This document shows, one piece after another, positions 56,460-64,000 of a DNA stretch of 64,000 nucleotides. The stretch is from an uncultured Burkholderiales bacterium. Its GTDB lineage: Bacteria > Pseudomonadota > Gammaproteobacteria > Burkholderiales > Burkholderiaceae_C. Each line of letters starts with the position of its first letter. Positions within the stretch are counted from its first letter, which is position 1. The notes beneath the pieces are model-generated. The model made no database searches. It was not told the DNA's origin and worked only from the letters and a program-made list of their open reading frames with translations. The position numbers and the translations under genes are program-made. The DNA lies in contig CAIVLE010000088.1 of the NCBI GenBank assembly GCA_903906635.1, positions 1-64,000 on the forward strand, given 5' to 3'.

Positions 56460-58832
56460 TTAGATGGTGTCGATGAAGCTGCGCAGTTTGTCGCTGCGGC
56501 TGGGGTGCTTCAGTTTGCGCAACGCCTTGGCTTCTATTTGACGGATGCGCTCACGCGTGACGTCAAACTGCTTACCCACTTCTTCCAGAGTGTGGTCGCT
56601 GGTCATCTCGATGCCAAAGCGCATGCGCAGCACTTTGGCCTCGCGTGGGGTGAGGCCATCCAGAATGTCTTTGACCACGTCGCGCAAGCCCGCTTGCATG
56701 GCAGCCTCGATGGGAGCGGTGTTGACGCTGTCTTCAATGAAGTCGCCCAAGTGGCTGTCGTCGTCGTCGCCGATAGGCGTCTCCATCGAGATCGGCTCTT
56801 TGGCGATCTTCATGATCTTGCGGATCTTGTCTTCTGGAATTTCCATCTTCTCAGCCAAGACGCTGGCATCGGGCTCAAAGCCAAACTCTTGCAAGTGTTG
56901 GCGGCTGATGCGGTTCATCTTGTTGATGGTCTCAATCATGTGGACCGGGATGCGAATGGTGCGTGCCTGGTCGGCGATAGAGCGGGTGATGGCCTGGCGG
57001 ATCCACCAAGTGGCATAGGTAGAGAACTTATAACCACGGCGGTATTCGAACTTGTCGACGGCTTTCATCAAACCGATGTTGCCTTCTTGGATCAGGTCCA
57101 AGAACTGCAAGCCACGGTTGGTGTATTTCTTGGCGATAGAGATCACAAGGCGCAAATTGGCCTCGATCATTTCTTTCTTGGCGTTGCGCGAGTTGCGCTC
57201 GCCTTCGTTCATGCGCTTGTTGATGTCTTTGAGACGCTCCAAGGGCACAACCACGCGGAACTGCAAGTCCATTAGTTTTTGTTGCAGTTCTTGTATCGGG
57301 GGAATGTTGCGCCCCATGGTGGCTGACCAGGGCTTGCCGGCAGCAGCTTGTTTTTCAACCCACTTCAAGTTGAGTAAGTTGGGAGGGAAGTCTTTGACGA
57401 AAGTGGCCTGTGGCATGCCACATTTGTCCACGATGATGCGGCGCAGTTCGCGTTCTTTTTTACGCACTTCGTCGACTTGACCGCGCACCATTTCACACAA
57501 TTTTTCAATGGTTTTGGCGGTGAAGCGGATGGTCATCAGCTCTTCAGTCAATGCCGTTTGGGCTTTTTGATAAGCGGGTGTTCCGTAGCCTTCTTTGTCG
57601 TAGGTCTTGCGCAGTTTTTCAAACAGCGAAGACATGCGGTCAAAGTGTTCCAGGGCTTGGTTTTTCAGTTCTTCAAGCTTTTTGGTCAGCGCTTTAGATC
57701 CGCCTTTGCCATCGTCGTCATCGGCTTCGTCGAACTCGTCAAAGTCTTCCTCGGCCACATAGTCGTCGGCTTCGTTGAGGTTGTTGAATCCGTCCACTAC
57801 GGTGGAGATCACCACCTTGTTTTCGCGGATGTCGTTGGCCATTTCTAAAATGGCGGAGATGGTCGCGGGTGAACCGCTGATGGCTTGCATCATGTCCATC
57901 AAACCGCCTTCGATACGCTTGGCGATTTCGATCTCGCCTTCACGCGTGAGCAACTCCACCGTGCCCATCTCACGCATGTACATGCGAACGGGGTCTGTGG
58001 TGCGGCCGAACTCACTGTCCACCGTGGACAGGGCCGCTTCGGCCTCTTCTTCGGCTTCTTCTTCAGTGGCTGCTGTGGGCGTGTTGTTGTTGAGCAGCAG
58101 GGTTTCTGCGTCAGGGGTGTGTTCGTAGACGGCCACACCCATGTCGTTCAACATGGAGATCACCACTTCCAGGGTTTCGGCGTCCACCAACTTGTCGGGC
58201 AAGTGGTCGGAGATTTCACCGTGGGTCAGGTAGCCACGGGTTTTGCCCAGCTTGATCAGGGTTTTGAGCCGTTGACGGCGCTTTTGCATGTCTTCTTCAG
58301 ACAGCACGGTCTCGTCAAGACCGAATTCTTTCATCAAGGCGCGTTCTTTGGCCTTGCTGATTTTCATGCGCAGGGGTTTGACTTTTTCAGTCGTGGCCAC
58401 TTCTTCGACTTCGAGCTCAGACTCGATGTCGCTCAAGTCTTCGTCCAGCGCCATTTTGCTGGCTTTGGCTTTGGTGTCTTTCTTGGCAGGCGCTTTCGCA
58501 GCCTTGCCTTCAACAGCTGCGGCTTTCTTCTTGGGTTCTTCGACTTTGGCCTTGGCTACTTTGGGGATGGACTTCACGACGACAGGTTTGGCGTCAGCTT
58601 TGGCTTTGGATGCAGGCACTGGTTTGGCTTTCGTAGCGGGCTGTTTTGCTGCTTTGGCAGCAGATGTCGCAACGGGTTTTTTGGAGGCCTGGGTAACTGC
58701 CTTGGCAGGGGCTTTCACGCCAGGCTTTGCACCAGCTTTGACGACAGATTTGGCTGTCGTTTTGGCTGCGGCTTGAGCTGTCGTTTTGGCCGCTTTCGGG
58801 GCAGGCTTCTTGGACTTTTGGTCAGTGGGCAT
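56460..58832 (-). CDS. rpoD: RNA polymerase sigma factor RpoD (sigma-70) with long Lys/Ala-rich N-terminal extension
   Basis: [60 protein letters not shown]; region 4 [48 protein letters not shown]. Confidence 0.98.
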   Translation of the reverse strand: MPTDQKSKKPAPKAAKTTAQAAAKTTAKSVVKAGAKPGVKAPAKAVTQASKKPVATSAAKAAKQPATKAKPVPASKAKADAKPVVVKSIPKVAKAKVEEPKKKAAAVEGKAAKAPAKKDTKAKASKMALDEDLSDIESELEVEEVATTEKVKPLRMKISKAKERALMKEFGLDETVLSEEDMQKRRQRLKTLIKLGKTRGYLTHGEISDHLPDKLVDAETLEVVISMLNDMGVAVYEHTPDAETLLLNNNTPTAATEEEAEEEAEAALSTVDSEFGRTTDPVRMYMREMGTVELLTREGEIEIAKRIEGGLMDMMQAISGSPATISAILEMANDIRENKVVISTVVDGFNNLNEADDYVAEEDFDEFDEADDDDGKGGSKALTKKLEELKNQALEHFDRMSSLFEKLRKTYDKEGYGTPAYQKAQTALTEELMTIRFTAKTIEKLCEMVRGQVDEVRKKERELRRIIVDKCGMPQATFVKDFPPNLLNLKWVEKQAAAGKPWSATMGRNIPPIQELQQKLMDLQFRVVVPLERLKDINKRMNEGERNSRNAKKEMIEANLRLVISIAKKYTNRGLQFLDLIQEGNIGLMKAVDKFEYRRGYKFSTYATWWIRQAITRSIADQARTIRIPVHMIETINKMNRISRQHLQEFGFEPDASVLAEKMEIPEDKIRKIMKIAKEPISMETPIGDDDDSHLGDFIEDSVNTAPIEAAMQAGLRDVVKDILDGLTPREAKVLRMRFGIEMTSDHTLEEVGKQFDVTRERIRQIEAKALRKLKHPSRSDKLRSFIDTI

Positions 58833-59082
58833 GAAAACTCCTAGACATCAAAGAAACAAATACTCAGCACCAAATCACCCGGTGCAGGTAAAAAAAAGGG
58901 TTGTGGGCTTCAGTGGCAAGGGGGATGGGCGAACATTTGGAGTGCAATCCTTGCGGTAATTGGCGGGTCGTGCGCTGTGTGTCACGTTTGGCCGGTCCGG
59001 AGGTGTTGCTGTCGCTCTTGCCGTAAAGATGTGGATTATACCTAACGATCAGTGCTGTGGCGCGCCAGCAGGCACTTTCAAC

Positions 59083-60981
59083 TCAAGTTTCTTGGGCCGC
59101 AAGGTGAGCCGATTCGAGCTGACGACGACGCGTTTGCAAGCTGCGGTAGCGCTGTAATGCCAAGGGATCGCTCTTGGCGGCTTCAATGGCTTCGGTTTCT
59201 TGCGCCTTGAGGCTTTCGATCAGCATGCGGTTGAGCATGCCACGCAGCTCTAATTGGGCTTCTTGGGCCAAGGCTTGCGGCGTAGGCGCATCTTTGGGTA
59301 AGTTGCCGTTTTCGCCGATCACGGGGCTAAACGCGCTGGCCATGACCCGAACGGCCAAGTCTTCACTTTCGTGTCCACGCAAGCCTTCTCGCAAAGCGCC
59401 CCAGGGCTGGGGCCCGTGTTCGTGATGTTGATGGTCAAGCCAGGCAAATAAGGGGCCGTGAGGGGGCGCCAAGTCACACAGCAAGTTGTGGTCTTCGCTA
59501 GAGAGGTCCTCCCAGATGGCCATGTCAGACAACAACACCCGAGCCGCATGGTCGGCCCGTCCTGCGGGTATTTGACGCGTGTTGCTGCGCTTCCAGTTTT
59601 GCGGGGTGCGTTCACGTGGGCGGTAATCTTTGGATTTTTGAAAAGTGCCTGAGCGCGCTGCTGGCAAAGCCGCTTGTGGTGGGAGCCAAAGTTCTTGCAG
59701 TTCATGCGTTCCCAAATCGGCCAAGCTCGCAATTTCAGCGAGCAGCTGGCGTTTGAGTGCACCCTCGGGCATGGCCATCCACAAAGGCTTGGCGTTGCTG
59801 GCCATGTGCGCGCGGCCCTCGGCTGTGTGCAAGTCGCAGCCATCGCGGGCCACCTCAATCAAAAACCGGCTCAGCGGCATGGCCTCGCTCACGCAGTGGG
59901 CAAAGCCCTCTTTGCCAAATTCACGGATGTAACTGTCTGGGTCATGCTCTGCGGGCAAAAACAAAAACTTCACACTGCGCACGTCGCTGGCGTAGGGCAG
60001 GGCGCCATCCAGGGCTTTGCGGGCTGCACGCCGACCCGCCCCGTCGCCGTCAAAGCTGAACACCACGGCATCGGTGAAGCGAAAAAGTTTTTGAACATGG
60101 TCGCTGGTGCAGGCTGTACCCAGGGTGGCCACTGCATTGGGAAAGCCCAGTTGAGCCAGGGCGACCACGTCCATGTAACCTTCGGTCACGAGCACGTAGC
60201 CTGCCTCGCGTAACGCGTTGCGGGCTTCAAATAGACCGTACAGCTCTCGGCCTTTGCTGAAAACGGGCGTTTCGGGGGAGTTGAGGTACTTGGGCGTGCC
60301 CTCACCCAGCACACGCCCGCCAAAGCCAATGCACTCACCTTTGACGTTGCGAATCGGAAACATCACGCGGTCTCGGAAGCGGTCGTAGCGTTTTTCGTCT
60401 TGACCTTCTTCTTGGTTGACGATGACCAAGCCACTTTCTGCCAGTAAAGGGTCTTGGTAGTCTGGGAACACGCTGGCCAAGCTGCGCCAACCTTCGGGTG
60501 CGTAGCCCAAGCCGAATTGCTTGGCAATTTCACCACTCAAGCCCCGCCCTTTGAGATAGTCCACGGCTTTGGTCGATGATTTGAGGTGTTTGCGGTAGGC
60601 CTCGCCCGCTTTTTCTAGCACGTCGGTGAGGGTGGCCTGCTTTTCACGCTGCTGGGCTGCGCGCTCTCGGTCTTGGGGCGAGATGTCTTCTTCGGGCACT
60701 TGCAGACCCACACCTTGGGCCAGATCTTTGACGGCCTCGACAAAGTTCATGCCGGCATGCTCCATCAAAAAGCCAATGGCGTTGCCGTTCTTGCCGCAGC
60801 CAAAGCAGTGGAAAAACTGTTTGGCTGGACTGACCGAGAATGAGGGGGATTTTTCGCCGTGGAAAGGGCACAAGCCCATGAAGTTGGCGCCGCCCTTTTT
60901 GAGCTGAACATAGCGGCCCACCACCTCCACCACGTCAACACGGGCGAGAAGTTCTTGGATGAAGGATTGAGGGATGGCCAT
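59083..60981 (-). CDS. dnaG: DNA primase DnaG
   Basis: MAIPQSFIQELLARVDVVEVVGRYVQLKKGGANFMGLCPFHGEKSPSFSVSPAKQFFHCFGCGKNGNAIGFLM (CHC2 zinc finger); TOPRIM VTEGYMDVVAL. Confidence 0.98.
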   Translation of the reverse strand: MAIPQSFIQELLARVDVVEVVGRYVQLKKGGANFMGLCPFHGEKSPSFSVSPAKQFFHCFGCGKNGNAIGFLMEHAGMNFVEAVKDLAQGVGLQVPEEDISPQDRERAAQQREKQATLTDVLEKAGEAYRKHLKSSTKAVDYLKGRGLSGEIAKQFGLGYAPEGWRSLASVFPDYQDPLLAESGLVIVNQEEGQDEKRYDRFRDRVMFPIRNVKGECIGFGGRVLGEGTPKYLNSPETPVFSKGRELYGLFEARNALREAGYVLVTEGYMDVVALAQLGFPNAVATLGTACTSDHVQKLFRFTDAVVFSFDGDGAGRRAARKALDGALPYASDVRSVKFLFLPAEHDPDSYIREFGKEGFAHCVSEAMPLSRFLIEVARDGCDLHTAEGRAHMASNAKPLWMAMPEGALKRQLLAEIASLADLGTHELQELWLPPQAALPAARSGTFQKSKDYRPRERTPQNWKRSNTRQIPAGRADHAARVLLSDMAIWEDLSSEDHNLLCDLAPPHGPLFAWLDHQHHEHGPQPWGALREGLRGHESEDLAVRVMASAFSPVIGENGNLPKDAPTPQALAQEAQLELRGMLNRMLIESLKAQETEAIEAAKSDPLALQRYRSLQTRRRQLESAHLAAQET

Positions 60982-60984
60982 GTG

Positions 60985-61021
60985 AAAAAAGGGTGAAGCC
61001 CGATTTTAGGCTTCACCCTTT
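60985..61021 (-). terminator. Strong stem-loop with T-run between SDR gene and dnaG start
   Basis: Perfect 10-bp stem GGGTGAAGCC-CGATTTTA-GGCTTCACCC; minus strand ends in TTTTTT, directly abutting the dnaG ATG. Confidence 0.8.
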
Positions 61022-61038
61022 GTTCAGCGCGCTGGATC

Positions 61039-61797
61039 TTATTTCGGGGCGAGGCGAATGGCGCCATCCAAACGAATGACTTCGCCGTTGAGCATGTCGT
61101 TTTCAAAAATATGAAGCGCCAGCTTGGCGTAGTCCTGAGGGGTTCCCAGGCGGGAAGGGAAGGGAACACCAGCCGCCAAGGCGTCTTGCACTTCTTGGGG
61201 CATGCCAAACAGCATAGGGGTGCCAAAGATGCCGGGCGCGATAGTCATGTTGCGAATGCCATTACGGGACAAGTCGCGAGCAATGGGCAGGGTCATGCCG
61301 ACAATGCCGCCCTTGGATGCGCTGTAAGCGGCTTGGCCAATTTGCCCGTCATAAGCGGCGACCGAGGCGGTGGAGATCAGCACACCACGCTCACCCGTGG
61401 CTTCAGCTTCGTTCTTGCACATGGCTTCGGCGGCCAAGCGGATCATGTTGAAGCTACCCACCAAATTGACCATGATGGTTTTTGTGTAGACGCTCAAATT
61501 GTGTGCCCCATTTTTGCCCACGGTCTTTTCTGCCGGGGCAATGCCAGCGCAGTTGACCAAGCCCATCAACTTGCCCATGCTGAGCGCTTGGTCAACTGCG
61601 GCTTGTCCATCGGCCTGGCTGCTGACATCGCATAGGACAAAAGCGCCGCCAATGTCTTTGGCCACGGCCTGGCCTTTGTCTGCTTGCATGTCGGCAATGA
61701 CCACTTTGCCCCCCCTCGCAGCCAAGGCGCGGGCTGTCCCCTCGCCTAAGCCTGAAGCGCCGCCTGTCACGATGAATACCTTGCCATGGATGTCCAT
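61039..61797 (-). CDS. SDR family NAD(P)-dependent oxidoreductase (3-hydroxyacyl-CoA dehydrogenase type II-like)
   Basis: [38 protein letters not shown]...[18 protein letters not shown]...[39 protein letters not shown]. Confidence 0.93.
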   Translation of the reverse strand: MDIHGKVFIVTGGASGLGEGTARALAARGGKVVIADMQADKGQAVAKDIGGAFVLCDVSSQADGQAAVDQALSMGKLMGLVNCAGIAPAEKTVGKNGAHNLSVYTKTIMVNLVGSFNMIRLAAEAMCKNEAEATGERGVLISTASVAAYDGQIGQAAYSASKGGIVGMTLPIARDLSRNGIRNMTIAPGIFGTPMLFGMPQEVQDALAAGVPFPSRLGTPQDYAKLALHIFENDMLNGEVIRLDGAIRLAPK

Positions 61798-61881
61798 ATA
61801 AAACCTTTTACGTTGAGTGGTTGACGTTTACGTTAACGTCAATTATCAGCCAAGCGCAGCATCCCGGACAATTGCACTTGA

Positions 61882-62850
61882 ATGCTTGCCAAACTGAATG
61901 TGATGACCTTTTTTTCCAACCTCTTTGACCACCCACGCCATAAGCTGCGCTTTGCTTTGCTGTCGTTGTGGGTGGTCGCGCTGACTGCTTGCACTTCACC
62001 CGGGCCTGTGGCACCTGTGACGGACACCAAGATACCACCCGTTGCGTCCGCGCCGGATCTGCCCACGCCCAAGCGCTCGCCGCGTCTGGGCTTGGCTTTG
62101 GGGGGAGGGGCTGCACGCGGGTTTGCTCACGTTGGCGTGTTGCAAGTGTTGGAAGAGGCAGGCATCAAGGCTGATTTGGTGGTGGGAACGTCTGCGGGCA
62201 GCGTTGTGGCGGCACTTTATGCCAGTGGCAAGTCTGGTGCTCAGCTTCAAGTGGTTGCTGAAAGCATGGAGGAGGCCTCGATCACCGACTGGACGGTGCC
62301 ACTGTTGGGGCGAGGCATGATGCGTGGGGACGCCTTGGCGCGCTATGTCAGCGCCCAGACGGGCGGGCGGCGCATAGAAGAGCTGAGAATTCCGTTGGGG
62401 ATCGTTGCCACCGATTTGCATTCCGGCCAAGGTGTGTTGTTCCAACGCGGCGATGTGGGCACGGCGGTGCGTGCCTCTAGTTCGGTGCCATCGGTGTTTG
62501 AGCCGGTTCGTATTGGAACGCGCGAATACGTAGATGGTGGTCTGGTCTCTCCTGTGCCCGTGCGCTATGCCCGCCAGATGGGGGCTGAGTTTGTGCTGGC
62601 AGTCGATATTTCAAGTGCTCCCGAGGCTGGCAAAACAGGTGATATCTTTCAAATCTTGATGCAAACCTTCACCATCATGGGTAAAAGCATCAATGCCTTT
62701 GAACTGCGAGACGCTGACTTGGTGGTGCGCCCTGCCTTGGCACATGTGGGCAGCGCGGAGTTCAGTGCTCGCACCCGCTCCATTGAGGCGGGGCGAGTTG
62801 CCATGCTGCAGGCGCTTCCTAAGTTACGTGCCGCTCTAGCCGCTCAATAA
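61882..62850 (+). CDS. Patatin-like phospholipase family lipoprotein (RssA-like)
   Basis: Lipobox-like VALTACTS; RLGLALGGGAARGFAHVGVLQVLEEAGIKADLVVGTSAGSVVAALYASG (GxSxG) and DGGLVSPVPV (DGG dyad). Confidence 0.92.
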   Translation: MLAKLNVMTFFSNLFDHPRHKLRFALLSLWVVALTACTSPGPVAPVTDTKIPPVASAPDLPTPKRSPRLGLALGGGAARGFAHVGVLQVLEEAGIKADLVVGTSAGSVVAALYASGKSGAQLQVVAESMEEASITDWTVPLLGRGMMRGDALARYVSAQTGGRRIEELRIPLGIVATDLHSGQGVLFQRGDVGTAVRASSSVPSVFEPVRIGTREYVDGGLVSPVPVRYARQMGAEFVLAVDISSAPEAGKTGDIFQILMQTFTIMGKSINAFELRDADLVVRPALAHVGSAEFSARTRSIEAGRVAMLQALPKLRAALAAQ

Positions 62851-62858
62851 GCGCGTGT

Positions 62859-62892
62859 AAAAAAAAGGGGCCCACCAAGCGGTGGGCCCTTG
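62859..62892 (-). terminator. Rho-independent terminator downstream of phasin gene (minus strand)
   Basis: AAAAAAAGGGGCCCACC-AAGC-GGTGGGCCC: stem GGGCCCACC/GGTGGGCCC, T-run on minus strand. Confidence 0.8.
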
Positions 62893-62949
62893 AAGGGATC
62901 CCTGCACCCGATGGTGACCACAGGACCCGAGGAGACAATCGTTGACGAA

Positions 62950-63492
62950 TTAACGCTTTTTCGCAGCGGTTTTCGTGGCCTTGACAGCGGTGTCGGTGAC
63001 AGCTTGCAGGTTCGTTTCAGCCAAGTCAGCGGCTTGCTTGACTGCTTTTTGAACCGATTCCACAGCGTTGTTGCCAGCGGTCACAGCTTGCTTGAAGAAT
63101 GCAACAGCAGACTCAGAGCCGGCAGGCGCGTTCTTCAATGCTGTGTCGACGAAACCCAAAACGGCTTGGTGGCTTTCGGTGGCTTTGGCTTCAATGGCTT
63201 TGCCCAAATCAGCACCTGTGCTCGAGGCGATGTCATAGATGTGGCGGCTGTAAGCAGCGGTTTTTTCAGCCAAAGGCTGCAACAGACCTGCTTGCAGAGC
63301 CAGGAGCTCTTGGGCGTCTTTTGCGCTCAAAACGGCCTTGGCATGATCGGCTGACTCAGACAGTGCGGCACGAGCAGCTGTCAGGTTGAGTTCAACCAGT
63401 TTTTCCACGCCTGAGAAGGCTTGGTTGGTCAGGCTGAACAGGTTGTTCAGGTTGGCTTTGTTGGTAGCGATGACTTGTTCGGCGTTTAGCAT
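62950..63492 (-). CDS. phaP: Phasin family protein
   Basis: [89 protein letters not shown]: Phasin_2 signature. Confidence 0.93.
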   Translation of the reverse strand: MLNAEQVIATNKANLNNLFSLTNQAFSGVEKLVELNLTAARAALSESADHAKAVLSAKDAQELLALQAGLLQPLAEKTAAYSRHIYDIASSTGADLGKAIEAKATESHQAVLGFVDTALKNAPAGSESAVAFFKQAVTAGNNAVESVQKAVKQAADLAETNLQAVTDTAVKATKTAAKKR

Positions 63493-63667
63493 GGTGAAGC
63501 TCCAGAATTTAAGTTTGAAAACATGTTGCAGTGCAGCATGGGTCTGAGTTTAGGGTTATCCCTGTGGTTTGCAAGTGGGTTGGGCTTGTTTAGAGGCGAA
63601 CTTCTAAATCTGAGGGATCCAAGGGCTTGGTCACAATCTGGACATTACCCACTTGGCCATTCATTTC

Positions 63668-64000
63668 ATGCGCGCCTTCTACTCGGACCAATTTGTCCTG
63701 ACCTTGCCTCCTGGGCATCGTTTTCCGATGGCCAAGTACGCCTTGTTGCGGGAGCGTTTGGTGAGTGAGCTGCCAGAGATTGCGCTGCAGGTGGCCGAGC
63801 CTGCCAGCAACGGCGAGTTGGCTTTGGTGCACTCCCCAGGCTACATCCAGTCGGTGACCGAGGGCACTCTGAGTGAAGCGGCCCAGCGCGAGATTGGCTT
63901 TCCTTGGACACCCTCCATGCTGGAGCGTTCGCGCCGCTCGGCCGGGGCAACCGTGATGGCAGCGCGAGTAAGTTTGTTGGGGGGGGAGGGGGTGGCCGCC
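63668..64000 (+). CDS. Histone deacetylase family protein, N-terminal part (truncated by window end)
   Basis: MRAFYSDQFVLTLPPGHRFPMAKYALLRERLVSELPEIALQVAEPASNGELALVHSPGYIQSVTEGTLS...RSAGATVMAAR; frame is open to base 64000. Confidence 0.88.
   Translation, partial: MRAFYSDQFVLTLPPGHRFPMAKYALLRERLVSELPEIALQVAEPASNGELALVHSPGYIQSVTEGTLSEAAQREIGFPWTPSMLERSRRSAGATVMAARVSLLGGEGVAA

Noticed and set aside
57885-58844. 319-aa Phe/Gly-rich plus-strand ORF opposite the rpoD N-terminus
   Set aside because: Complement of Lys/Ala codon repeats gives Phe/Gly-rich nonsense; no supporting context.
58860-59080. Possible tRNA or small RNA gene in the rpoD-dnaG intergenic region
   Set aside because: No tRNA-like conserved elements or convincing paired structure apparent by eye.
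63979-63996. G-rich run near the window end as regulatory G-quadruplex
   Set aside because: Only two long G runs within the coding frame of the HDAC-family gene; insufficient for a G4 consensus in the visible sequence.

Overview
This 64 kb window looks like a Burkholderiales (Comamonadaceae-like) chromosome segment; the assignment comes from gene content and protein style only. About 56 kb is a dense aromatic / N-heteroaromatic catabolic region. It is followed by conserved housekeeping genes: rpoD, dnaG, an SDR dehydrogenase, a patatin-like protein, a phasin and a truncated histone-deacetylase-family gene. The catabolic part contains three molybdenum hydroxylase (xanthine dehydrogenase family) sets, two flavin hydroxylases, an intradiol dioxygenase mini-cluster and a complete Liv-type ABC importer. 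It also contains seven TTT/Bug-type solute-binding proteins without TctAB membrane partners, a LeuCD-like dehydratase plus ICL/PEP-mutase lyase module, and an OMP/EmrA/EmrB pump. Most of a protocatechuate 4,5-cleavage operon (ligJ, K, I, A, B, C) is present, along with a second ligAB pair and a terephthalate-dioxygenase-like Rieske alpha/beta pair lacking a reductase. A mazEF-type toxin-antitoxin pair lies between two molybdenum hydroxylase loci. I saw no tRNA, rRNA, CRISPR array, transposase or phage genes. The strongest candidates for undescribed biology are: (i) the 25.9-33.4 kb operon joining a Tat-exported molybdenum hydroxylase, two Bug receptors, an atypical LeuCD-like hydratase and a lyase; (ii) the signal-less ModA-like protein at the head of the lig operon; and (iii) the reductase-less Rieske dioxygenase locus. 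Functional assignments come from recognising motifs and families by eye; no database search was run.
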